From Perognathus longimembris pacificus (lineage: Eukaryota; Chordata; Mammalia; Rodentia; Heteromyidae): a stretch of DNA of 64,000 bases. Below, in pieces: positions 12,589 to 24,500 of this stretch (its first letter is position 1; every line of letters begins with the position of its first letter). The notes under the pieces were generated by a model. That model was given only the letters and a program-made list of their open reading frames with translations. It had not been told where the DNA came from and searched no databases. The stretch is taken from NCBI RefSeq assembly GCF_023159225.1, contig NC_063177.1, positions 16,950,673 to 17,014,672 on the forward strand, given 5' to 3'. The position numbers and the translations under genes were made by a program.

Positions 12589-15500
12589 CTTCCAGGATTG
12601 CAAATTTCTTGTCCTAATAACTGGCAGCATGGCACCACTGACCAAGGTAGAAAGGCCTGAAAAGAAACTAATATGCGGGCTGGGAATGTGGCTTAGTGGT
12701 AGAGTGCTTGCCTAGCATGCCTGAAGCCCTTGGGTTCAATTCCTCAGTACTACATAAACAAAAGGCCAGAGTGGTACTGTGGCTCAAGTGGTAGAGTGCT
12801 AGCCTTGAGCAAACAAAGCTCAGAGACAGCACCCAGGCCCTGAGTTCAAGCCCCAGGACTGGCCAGAAAAAAAAAAAAAACATAAAAAAAAATGCATGAT
12901 ATCTGTCAGGCATCCAGGTGGATCTGTGAAACAGTTGAATCTCCCCATTTCTTCGTTCTTAGGTGAAGAAACTGAGGTCAGAGAGGGCGATATGTTTGAG
13001 CCCACACAGCTGTAGGCAGAGATCGAATTAGAGCTTGAGTCTGCACGGGAGAAAAAGGAAAATGCATTGTTTCCCAGTCCTACTGACCAGTTCCTCTGCC
13101 TGCTCTGCCCACAGGGTGCTCCTGTGGGTGGCCACATCCTCAGTTACCTTCTGGAGAAGTCCCGGGTAGTGCATCAGAATCACGGGGAGCGCAATTTCCA
13201 TGTCTTCTACCAGCTGCTGGAGGGGGGTGAGGAGGAGACACTGCGTAGATTGGGTTTGGAACGGAACCCCCAGAGCTACCTGTACCTGGTGAAGGTGAGT
13301 AGCTGGCAGGCAGGGCGGGAGCTATCCACGGAGCACCGTGGCATGACTGGCTACCCAGCTATGCCCCTTCCTTAGGGCCAGTGTGCCAAAGTCTCCTCCA
13401 TCAATGACAAGAGTGACTGGAAGGTTGTCAGGAAGGCACTGACAGTCATCGACTTCACAGAAGATGAAGTGGAGGTAAGGGCTTTCCTGGAAATTCTAGA
13501 AACATTCCCCTTTCCACACTCCCCAAACCATCTGCTTTTAAATTTGCTTCCACTCCTAGCCCCCTTCTCCTCCCAGTGCTTTGTCACCTGTTCCCTGCTC
13601 CAGCTAATCATCTTGTCCTCATGGGGTTCCCCACCCTGTGTAACCACCTCCTGCCACTGTCTGCTCCCTCAGGACCTGCTGAGCGTTGTGGCCAGTGTCC
13701 TGCATCTTGGCAACATCCACTTTGCCGCTGATGAGGAGAGTAATGCCCAGGTCACCACTGAGAACCAACTCAAGTATCTGACCAGGGTGAGTAGGGTGGA
13801 CAGAGGGCAAGGAGAGGGGCAGCTAGGGCAAAAGGGCACTGCCTCCCATGATTCACGATGTTTCTCTGGCCCCTACAGCTTCTTGGTGTGGAAGGCTCAA
13901 CCTTGCGAGAAGCTCTTACACACAGGAAGATCATAGCCAAGGGAGAAGAGGTGAGGCCTAGCCCCTGCCATAGGAGGGGGTGCACATTGTCCAAGATAGC
14001 CCTTCCCATCACCCCCTTCTCTTCACCTGCTCAGTGACCCTCTCAGCACTGCTGGAGGGACATAAGGCAGGTGGGTCAGAGAGGAACAGTGAGCTGGCTA
14101 CATTTGCACAGGAAGAAGGTGACAGAACCAAGACTCTCACCTCTAGGACCAAGGCTTCCTGTTCCTCTTGCCACCTTCCCTCTGGTGTGGCTACTGTGTT
14201 CTCCCTGAGTGTCCCCAGGCTCACTAGTGCTAGAGGGCAGGCTGGTGGGAGATTTCTGCCCTCTGCCTGGGTCCAGAGGGGAGCTGGAACAGAAGAGGGT
14301 CTGGCATTCACCTTTGGTCTCACCCTCTGAGACAGCTTCTGAGCCCGCTGAACCTAGAGCAGGCCGCATATGTGCGGGATGCCCTTGCTAAAGCCGTGTA
14401 TAGCCGAACTTTCACCTGGCTGGTCAAGAAGATCAACAGGTCTTTGGCCTCCAAGGTGAGCTCTGTGTCCATGTCGCTTCCAAGGCAGGTGGGAGGGTAG
14501 TCAGGGAGTCGGGGACCTGGAGCCAGGTGACAGACATTGCAGCTCATGCTCTCTGTGGATGGTCTGGCCCTAGGATGCTGAGAGCCCCAGCTGGCGAAGC
14601 ACCACAGTTCTTGGGCTCCTGGACATCTATGGCTTTGAGGTGTTTCAGCATAATAGGTCAGCATCTTCCTTACCCCTGCTGATCTCTCCTCCTATTCCCC
14701 ACCCCCACCCCCCCACACACATCCTGTCCCCTGCCCATCATTCCTGCTCTATGCCTCCATTACCCACTCTGGGTCTTACTCAGGCCACTCAGTGGACCTT
14801 ATCTCCTGCCCCCTGCCCCTGTGTCATCTGGTGCTACTATGACTTCTGCTCTCCCACAGCTTTGAGCAGTTCTGTATCAACTACTGCAACGAGAAGCTTC
14901 AGCAACTCTTCATCGAGCTAACTCTCAAATCAGAACAGGAGGAGTATGAGGCAGAGGGCATTGCGGTACGTGAGCACCCAGGGAACCCTGGGCACAGTGG
15001 GAAGCTGGGCATCAGGGCATTTAGGAACATGTACAGGACCCCATCATGATGCCCTTCTTTCCTTTCCTCACAGTGGGAGCCTGTCCAGTATTTCAACAAC
15101 AAGATTATCTGTGACCTGGTGGAAGAGAAGTTCAAGGGCATCATCTCCATCTTGGTGGGTCCCTTGCTTTTCTAGGTCTGTTGGGGGCCATACTCCTCTG
15201 TCCCCTGCAGCTTGGGCTTGGGGATGGAGAGGAACAAGGAGAGGCGCGGTGCTGGCCTGGTCTTGGAAGCTCTGGGGGGGGGGGGGGCTTCCCATGCTCC
15301 GTCCCTTTCCCTGTACCATGCCTCCCTGCACAGTGCCCAAGTCCATCCCTCACCTGTGCCCTGCTCCTCAGGATGAGGAGTGTCTGCGACCTGGAGAGGC
15401 CACAGACATGACCTTCCTGGAAAAGCTGGAGGACACCGTCAAGCACCATCCACACTTCCTGACGTGAGTGGGGCTCCTGAACTTCTGGGGCAAGGACTCA

Positions 15501-18500
15501 CGTGGGACAGAGCCTCCGGAAGGCTATGGTCCGTCCTCATTAGTGAACACCAGCCACTGGGCTGCAGGCCTCACGGCATAGAACATCCACTTAGCTCTTA
15601 CAAGACCCCAATTGTATCCCTACATTAAGAACAAAACTAACAAGAAAGCCTATAGCCACAAGATAAGAGGGAAAGTGCTAAGTTAAGAACAATTGAACCA
15701 AGCCGCCATGTCCCTGGAGCAAGCATGAGATATTTGTTTGTTTGTTTGTTTGGTCAGTGCCGAAAGCTGTCCCTAAGCTCTTTTGCTCAAGGCTAATGCT
15801 CTGCCACTTTGAGCCACAGCACCACTCCCAGTTTTCTAGGGATTCATTGGAGAGAGTCTCCTGGACTTTCCTGCCTGGGCTAGCTTTGAACCTTGATCCC
15901 TAGATCTCAGCATCCAGAGTAGCTAGCATTCCAGGGAAAGCCACCAGCACCCAGCTGAAATTTTTATTTGTTTTAGTGCCCTATTTGGAAATTTTTTTTT
16001 TAATTTAAGTAATAATCCGGAAGTGGGAAGGGTGGAAACAGAAACAAGAACTTGTATCCCAGTGAGTTCTGCATACTTTTTGCACCTCCCATGCCCTCTA
16101 AGGAGGTGTCTTGATGTTTTCTTCATTTTATTTTTTGCCAGATAGATACTTTCTCGAAGTTTTTCTTTTTTTTTTTTGCCAGTCCTGGGCCTTGGACTCA
16201 GGGCCTGAGCACCATCCCTGGCTTCTTCCCTCTGCCACTTGAGCCACAGCGCCACTTCTGGCCGTTCTCCATATATGTGATGCTGGGGAATCGAACTGAG
16301 AGCTTCATGTGTAGGAGGCAAGCACTCTCGCCACTAGGCCATATTCCCAGCCCTTTCTCAAAGTTTTCTAAATCCTATGTCTAACACTTCTTTTCCTATA
16401 CTGGCAAGAAAACATTTAAATGATTTTTTTTTTTTTTGCCAGTCCTGGGCCTTGGACTCAGGGCCTGAGCACCATCCCTGGCTTCTTCCCTCTGCCACTT
16501 GAGCCACAGCGCCACTTCTGGCCGTTCTCCATATATGTGATGCTGGGGAATCGAACTGAGAGCTTCATGTGTAGGAGGCAAGCACTCTCGCCACTAGGCC
16601 ATATTCCCAGCCCTTTCTCAAAGTTTTCTAAATCCTATGTCTAACACTTCTTTTCCTATACTGGCAAGAAAACATTTAAATGATTTTTTTTTTTTTGCCA
16701 GTCCTGGGGCTTGAACTCAGGACCTGAGCACTGTCCCTGATTGCTTTTTGCTCAAGGCTAGCACTCTGCCACTTAAGCCACAGCGCCACTTCTGGCCTTT
16801 CCTATATATGTGGTGCTGAGGAATTGAACCCAGGGCTTCATGTATACAAGGCGAGCACTTTACCACTAGGCCATATTCCCAGACCCTGTTTTCTTCATTT
16901 TACTAGGACTCGGAAAAATGAAGTCATCCAAGGTTATCTAGGTTGCAGAACTGGGAGTCAGCCCCAGGGCTGTTGAATGCCAAAGCCCTGATCATTGTTT
17001 GCTTAGTAGCATATTAAAAGCTTGCTTCTGATTATAAAAATATTTCTCACTAAAGAAAAGTTGGAATGTGTGCAAAAGCCTTCTAGAGCCCTGTCACCAA
17101 GAGGTCATCATTGTCAACAATTCCAGGCATTTCCTTCCTGCCTTTTTCTATACATTTTTTTCCATAGTCGAGAGAGAACTTATTGTGTATAAAGCTCAGG
17201 AAAGTGCTATATCCTGAGTATTTTCCTGCATCACCAAATAGACAGTTTGTCTCAAAACTCTTTTACTGTGCTAACCCAGCCTGAGGGGCACCTGGCCAGT
17301 CTCCGGGTTTGCTTTGTGTGATACTGGGGATCAAACCCAGACCTCATCACTTTACCACTGAGCTACATCCTTAGTCCCAGCCTCCAGATTTCTGCTGGAT
17401 AAAAAGAATGCTTCAAATATCTTTGTGCCTTAAATCTTGCCTGTATCTATTATTAGTTGTTTAGAAAAGTGTTTGTTGTGCTAGTCCTGGGGCTTGAACT
17501 CAGGGCCTGAACGCTATCGCTGAGCTTTTGTGTTCAAGGCTAGTGGTCTCCTGCTTGAGCCACTGCTCCATTTAAGGCTTTTTTGGTGGTTAATTGCAGA
17601 TGAGAGTCTCACACACTTAACTGCCCCAGCTGGATTCAAACCATGATCCTCAGATTTCAGCTTCCTAAGTAGCTAGGATTACAGGCATGACCCACTGGTG
17701 TCTGGTTTAGCATAGTTCTTAAAAGTAGAAAATGGGCTAAAAGATATAAATATGCTGGAGATTTAAGTAATCTCCTGGGACAGATTCCATTCTGAAAATG
17801 TAGTGGGCAGCTTACCACCCTCGGAGCAGAGTCATGCAGCAGCCACATAAAATGAAAGCAGTCGAGGCTGGGGATATGGCCTAGTGGTAAAAGTGCCTGC
17901 CTGGTATGCATGAAGCCCTGGGTTCGATTCTTCAGCACCACATATACAGAAAAAGCCGGAAGTGGCACTGTGGCTCAAGTGGTAGAGTGCTAGCCTTGAG
18001 AAAAAAGAAGCCAGGGACAGTGCGCAGGCCCTGAGTTCAAGCCCCAGGACTGGCCAAAAAAAAAAAAAAAAAAATGAAAGCAGTCTTCTTCTGCTCAAGG
18101 TTCTCCTTTTAGGTCCTGGTGCTGTGTGACCTGGGCATGGCTGTCAACCACCCTGAGCCTGTGATCCCTGTGCAGGGAGCAATAGCCCTGCCCACATGGC
18201 TATAATGTATGACAGACCAGGGGCTTGCTTGATCTTTACTAGATAGTTCTTCAGATTACTTGGGCAGACCAGGGCATGCCTTAGAGCAACAATTGCTAGC
18301 TTCCTGTCCTTGTCACCTCAGGCACAAACTTGCCGACCAGCGGACCAGGAAATCCCTGGGCCGAGGAGAATTCCGCCTTCTGCATTATGCTGGGGAGGTG
18401 ACCTACAGTGTGGCTGGTAAGGATCCTGAGGCTGGGACCCTGTGGAGCAGAAGGGGGTTCTCCTTCACCATTTGTTTTTCTTGAGGCTTGAGCCTTGGGC

Positions 18501-21500
18501 TCTCAAACTGGCTTGTTTTTGGTAGGCTAGGATTATAGTTATGAGCCACCAAGCACCCAGCCCCTCCTTCATGTCTTGTCTGTTTTCCTCTACCAGGGTT
18601 TCTGGATAAAAACAATGACCTTCTCTTCCGGAACCTGAAAGAGGTGAGGACTCAAAGGAGGTGCTGGTGAGGGTAGGGAGCCCACAGCTCTGTAAACACC
18701 TCTGCCCAGGAGTCTGTGCTGCTGGTCCTATGTACCACTGTGTCCCCCTGTTTTTATCTCACAGACCATGTGCAGCTCAAAGAACCCCATTATGAGCCAG
18801 TGCTTTGACCGGAGTGAGCTCAGTGACAAGAAGCGTCCAGAGACGGTGCGGAGGCTGTGGGCTTGCTGGGACTTGCGGGTGCCTGAGTGTGGATGAGTGT
18901 CTGCACGGCCTGGGAGTTGCCAGTGTGTATGTGGTCATGTTTGTGGGTGCCAGTGTACTTATCTGTGTGTTTGGAGGAGGTTGCTTTCAGGAAGACCTTT
19001 TTTTTTTTTTAATTTTGGTTTTTTGGGGTGTTTTTTTTTGGCCAGTCCTGGAGCTTGGATTCAGAGCCTAAGCACTGCCCCTGGCTTCTTTTTGCTCAAG
19101 GCTAGCACTCTACCACTTGAGTCACAGTGCCACTTCTGGATTTTTCTGTTTATGTGGTGCTGAGGAATTGAACTCAGGGCTTCATTCATGCAAGGCAAGC
19201 ACTCTACCACTAGGCCATATTCCCAGCCTAGGAAGACCTTTTCTAATCTCCAAGTGTATGCCTGTGTATCCTTTTATTCCTTAAGTTTGAGTCAGTGTGT
19301 GCACAGTTACCTGTCTTCATGTGGGTATACACAGGGTGTGCACCTGTCTGTTGGTACCATGTGTGCCCACTGACCAAGCAGACATTTACAGCAGTTATCT
19401 CTAAGTACCAAGAATACAAGAGTGAATAGCATTCATGCACAGGGGGCTCTGAAAACTCAGAGAAGGGAAGAGCCAGCAGCCAGAGGGAGTGGAATGGGGA
19501 GGGTCAAGGAAGGCTTCCTGGAAGAGGAAGCTTTGGAGATAAATAGAGAATGGGTAAATGTTTGTCAGATGGACTTGTGCAGGGCCAGTGTTAACAGCAA
19601 GAGAGCCCAGCAGAGACACATAGACCAATAAAAATCAAGAGGTTGGCAGTATGGTAGCTGAGAGGGGCTTGGAAAGGCAGGTGTGGCCATATGCAGGGAG
19701 AGCTGCAGCGAGCTGAGAGCAAAGGTGTGACCATTGGGCTGGACAAGAGGGACCCAGCCTGCCCTAGGTCAGGAGCCAGGATGCTACAGGCTGAAACCCA
19801 CAGAGGCATTTTGAGGTCCACCCAAGACCTTGCCTCTTCTGTCTGCTCTGCCATCTCCCTAATCACCCTCCTCCAGGCACAGCATCTCCCTTGTCAGGAT
19901 ACCTACGCAGCCTGCCCAGGCCTTGACAGCATGTCACAGGTTCATGAGTCCACTGATCGCCCCTCAGCTCCTCTGTGTTCATAAATCAGACCACCTTCCA
20001 CCCCATCCCTTAGACCAGGAGTCTAGCCATGATGCATGGTTCCTCCCTACCACCCTCACCCCGCCACTGGATAGCAACTATTTCTATTGCCAGAGCACTT
20101 CTCAACTTCTTCCCCTTGGCTCCTCCTTTGTAATCACTGCTCCAGGGTCAGTCTTTGTTTACTATTCCCCAGAGCCAGAATGGCCAGCCTCCTCCCAGGC
20201 TTCCCATCGCCCTTACCCATCAGTCTTCCACATTATCTGCTGTAGAGCTATTTCAAAATGCAGATCACTCTTCCCTCACTCCAGATTCCTCATTGACTCC
20301 CTGTTTCCCCCCAAGATAAAATCCAATTCCACAGGTGATGAATATGGTCAAAGTACATCATATGCATGTATAGAAATTTACAACAGGGGCTGGGAATGTG
20401 GCTTAGTGGTAGAGTGCTTGCCTAGCATGCATGAAGCCCTGGGTTCGATTCCTCAGTACCACATAAACAGAAAAGGCCAGAAGTAGCACTGTGGCTCAAG
20501 TGATAAGAGTGCTAGCCTTGAGCAAAAAAAAAAAAAGCTCAGGGACAGTGCCCAGGCTCCCGAGTTCAAGTTGTGGGACTGGCAAAAAAAAAAAAAAAAA
20601 AAAAAAAAAGTTCACAACAAAACTCTGTGCAGCTAACATATAGCCAGATGAAAACAAGGAAAACAGACACTAAGAAGATGTCAAAGTGAAAAATCTAATC
20701 TCAGGGCAATTCTCCCACGACATTGACCCTGCTTGCCTCTCTAACCCCACTTCTTTACACCCCACTTGGTTCTTGCTTATACTTCCTTGTGTTCATTAAG
20801 CCTTTCTCAGCCTGTCCCTCTGCCTACACTGCCATCCTCTCTCCCCTTCCTGCCATTTCCTACTTTTCAGTCTCACGTTAAGGTCATTTCCAGCTCTTAA
20901 TACCCTTTACCCCTCTGACTAGCTAGCCGTTCCTTTTTATTGCTTCCGGGCCCTTAGGGACATACTCTGGTATTAAAGGGATCACAAGAGATTGCAAATC
21001 TTTGATAAGGAATCTGCTTCTCCCACATGCCTGCAATCTTTAAAGGCCCTTGGAGTATAGTGAACAGAGGAGATAATGGTCAAATGCATGTGTATAGAGC
21101 ATTCTATTTAGGAATGTAGCCTAGCCAGTCAGTGGCTCATGCTTGTAACCCTAGCTACTCAGGAGGCTGAGATCTGAGGAGGTCAGTTTGAAGCCACCCT
21201 AGGCCAGAAAGTCTGTAAGACTCTTATCACCAAAAATCTGAAAGTGGAGCTGTGGCTCAATGGTAGAGCACAAGTCTTCAGCACAAAAGCTTAGTGATAG
21301 TGTTTAAGCCCTGAGATCAAGTCCCAGGACCAGCACACACCACCCCCCCCCCCCCACAAACAGAAAAAAGAATGTAGCCTGGAAGTTCTACCAAGAGGAT
21401 GGTGTGAGGTTCCTAAACTGGTCTCTACCTCTGCACAGGGATGTAAGCAGGCTGACCCTTTCCTCTATTGCAAAGAAGGGGTTATGGGAGGACAGTAAAG

Positions 21501-24500
21501 GGAAAACAGGTGTGAGGCCACTGCAGGGCTGACCAGCTTTGTGGCAGATGCACAGAGATGCAGACAGCCTCAGCCTAGCTCTAGCCAATCCTTCCTGCCT
21601 TCTTGGGTCTCCAGGTGGCCACCCAGTTCAAAATGAGCCTCCTGCAGCTCGTAGAGATTCTGAAGTCTAAAGAACCCGCCTACATTCGCTGCATCAAGCC
21701 TAATGATGCCAAACAGCCTGGTAGGCCCTTCCCCCTATAGGTGGGGTGGGGACTGGCCAGTAGGCCATCTGTCTGTGCAAGTCTGCTGACCCACTCTACT
21801 ACCCTCTACCAGGCCGCTTTGATGAGGTGCTGATCCGGCACCAGGTGAAATACTTGGGGCTGATGGAGAACCTGCGTGTGCGCAGAGCTGGCTTTGCCTA
21901 TCGTCGCAAATATGAGGCTTTCCTGCAGAGGTGAGGCAGGGTTTGCTCACAGGGGCTAGGGGGTGCTAGGGTGGGGGGGACATAATTGTGGGAGCTTTGA
22001 GTCCTGTGAATGAGGATGGACATTCACTCCCCAATTTAGAAATGATGACATAAGTGTCCTAAAGGTCTATAGGGCCAGCCAGGGACCTCTTAGTACTGCA
22101 GGCCTAAAGTCACTTTAAGAGAACGCCAGGCTCCCCCTAGGCCCTGGAGCCTCTAGGTACATAAAGAGCACATCCAGATGCTTGCCACCAGAGACAGACA
22201 GTGACAAAGGGACTTAAGAGAGGATGAAATAGGACTTTTAGTCACTTAGAGCGAGGGCTTTGGGTTGTTAATCAGGTTATGAACTCCATCTCTACTGCTC
22301 TATATCTCTTGGCCTCCAGTTCTTCATCTTTAAGATGAGGAGCTCTAGACCTCTGAGTTATGAACAAGTCAGTGGGAGCACCCAGTAGGTGCCCAGGGAA
22401 AGCTGATGGTGACCTCCAGAAGAGGGCGTTGGAGTGTGGCCAGAGGCATTCCTGATCCTCCTGTTGCCAGGTACAAGTCACTGTGCCCAGAGACATGGCC
22501 CACTTGGACAGGACAGCCCCAGGATGGGGTGGCTGTACTGGTCAGACACCTAGGATATAAGCCAGAAGAGTACAAGATGGGCAGGTGAGTGGTCCCCATC
22601 TCTGGTGTCTGAAGGATGTGGTGAGTGCTAACCAGAGACTGATCCCTACTGCTCTTCCAGGACCAAGATCTTCATTCGTTTCCCCAAGACCCTGTTTGCC
22701 ACAGAGGATGCCCTAGAGGTCCGGAGGCAGAGCCTGGGTAAGAGGGAGACCCACCCTTCCTGTCCTGTGGGAGTCCTTTCTGAGGAGGGAGTCACTGAAT
22801 TTGGGCTCCTTTTCTTCGGAGGCTGCTCACCCACATCTAGCCCCACCTCACTTTCCCAACTTTAGCACCCACCTGCCCAATGGCCTGGCCTCTGACTACA
22901 CACTCCCATCCTATTCCCACATTCATCTGCTTTGACTTTCTTTTCCAACCCCAGCTACCAAGATCCAGGCTGCATGGAGGGGCTTTCACTGGCGGCAGAA
23001 ATTCCTCCGGGTGAAGCGATCAGGTTTGGGGGCCCAGGGTGTTTGGAGCAGCAGGGTCTGGAACTAGGGGGTGATGAGGAGATAGAGGCCAACCACCTGT
23101 GGTCTTCACAGCCATTTGTATCCAGTCGTGGTGGCGGGGAACATTAGGCCGGAGGAAAGCAGCCAAGAGGAAGTGGGCAGCACAGACCATCCGGAGGTGA
23201 GTGCTGAGACTCGAGGGGGTGGGGAGCCAGGTGTGTATGGAGGACCATTGTCAGGCTTCTCACCTTGCCTGGCCCACCACTTTCAGGCTCATCCGTGGCT
23301 TCATCCTGCGCCATACACCCCGTTGCCCCGAGAATGCCTTTTTCCTGGACCACGTGCGCACTTCATTTCTACTTAACCTGCGGCGGCACTTGCCTCAGAA
23401 TGTCCTAGACACTTCGTGGCCCACGCCTCCACCTGCCCTTCGCGAGGTACGTGAGTCCACCCTGCTGAGTTCGAGACCATGAGAGCATGCCTCAGAGCAT
23501 GTTGGCAGAGGGGCAGAAAGGGAGGGCTCAGCAGGAAGAGGAAGTAGAATTGGCTTGTGAAAAGTGAGTTTTCTGAGGGGAAATCACTCAAGGTCAGAAA
23601 GGCTGTCCAGCTAGAGGTGAGGGGAGTAGGGAATTGTTGCTACAAAGACCTTGTGGTGGGAAGCCATTGCAGGTCTTAAGAGGCAAGGGAGTCAGTCTAA
23701 GTAGGTGCTCTAATCTTGCCCTTCACACAGGCCTCGGAGCTTCTGCGAGAGTTGTGCATGAAGAACATGGTGTGGAAGTACTGCCGGAGCATCAGCCCTG
23801 AGTGGAAGCAGCAGGTGTGGGGAGCAGGAGGCAACAAGGACTGGGCAATGGGCTTTGGTAGTAGCAGGCATCATAGAAAGGTTTCCAGCCTAGGAAAGCG
23901 TTTTATCTTGATTTATCCCATAACTTTCAGTGAAAATTGGGCCTCATGTAGTTAGTAAACATTGGAGTTGAGTTTGAGTGGCAAACAAATAGAGTACATC
24001 TGTGGACCAACTCTACTTATGTGCTAGAAGATGCCCAGAGCTCCATGTTGAAAGGCTGCCATGGTTACAGAGACAGACCTGGATGGTTGAGGTGTCTTCT
24101 GGTTACCAACAGAGGAATTGAGGATGATCAAGGAGTCCACTCAGCCCAGATAACCTTAGTAGATTTGAGTATTCGCAGTTAGCCCATCACAAGATCTCAA
24201 GCTAAACTTGAAGGCTTACACCTATAATTCCACCTTCTCTAGAGGCTGATGTCAAGAAGGTCTTAGTTAGAAACCCATCTCAACCAATAGCTATTGTGGT
24301 AACCTGTGCCTGTCATCCCAACTCTGTCGGAAACTTAAATAGGAGGATCTCAGTCCAAGCCAGCCAAGCAAACAACACAAGACCCTACCTGAAAAGTAAA
24401 GTAAAAAAGGTGGCAGTAGGGCTCAAGTAGTAGAGCCTTGCCTAGAAGCATGAGGCTCTGAGTCAGAATCCAAAAGGAATCCCAAGCCAGAGCTTTATCT

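Noticed and set aside
12377..12645. Cys-Val repeat 'protein' on the minus strand
   Set aside because: Translation of the CA microsatellite at 12536-12585.
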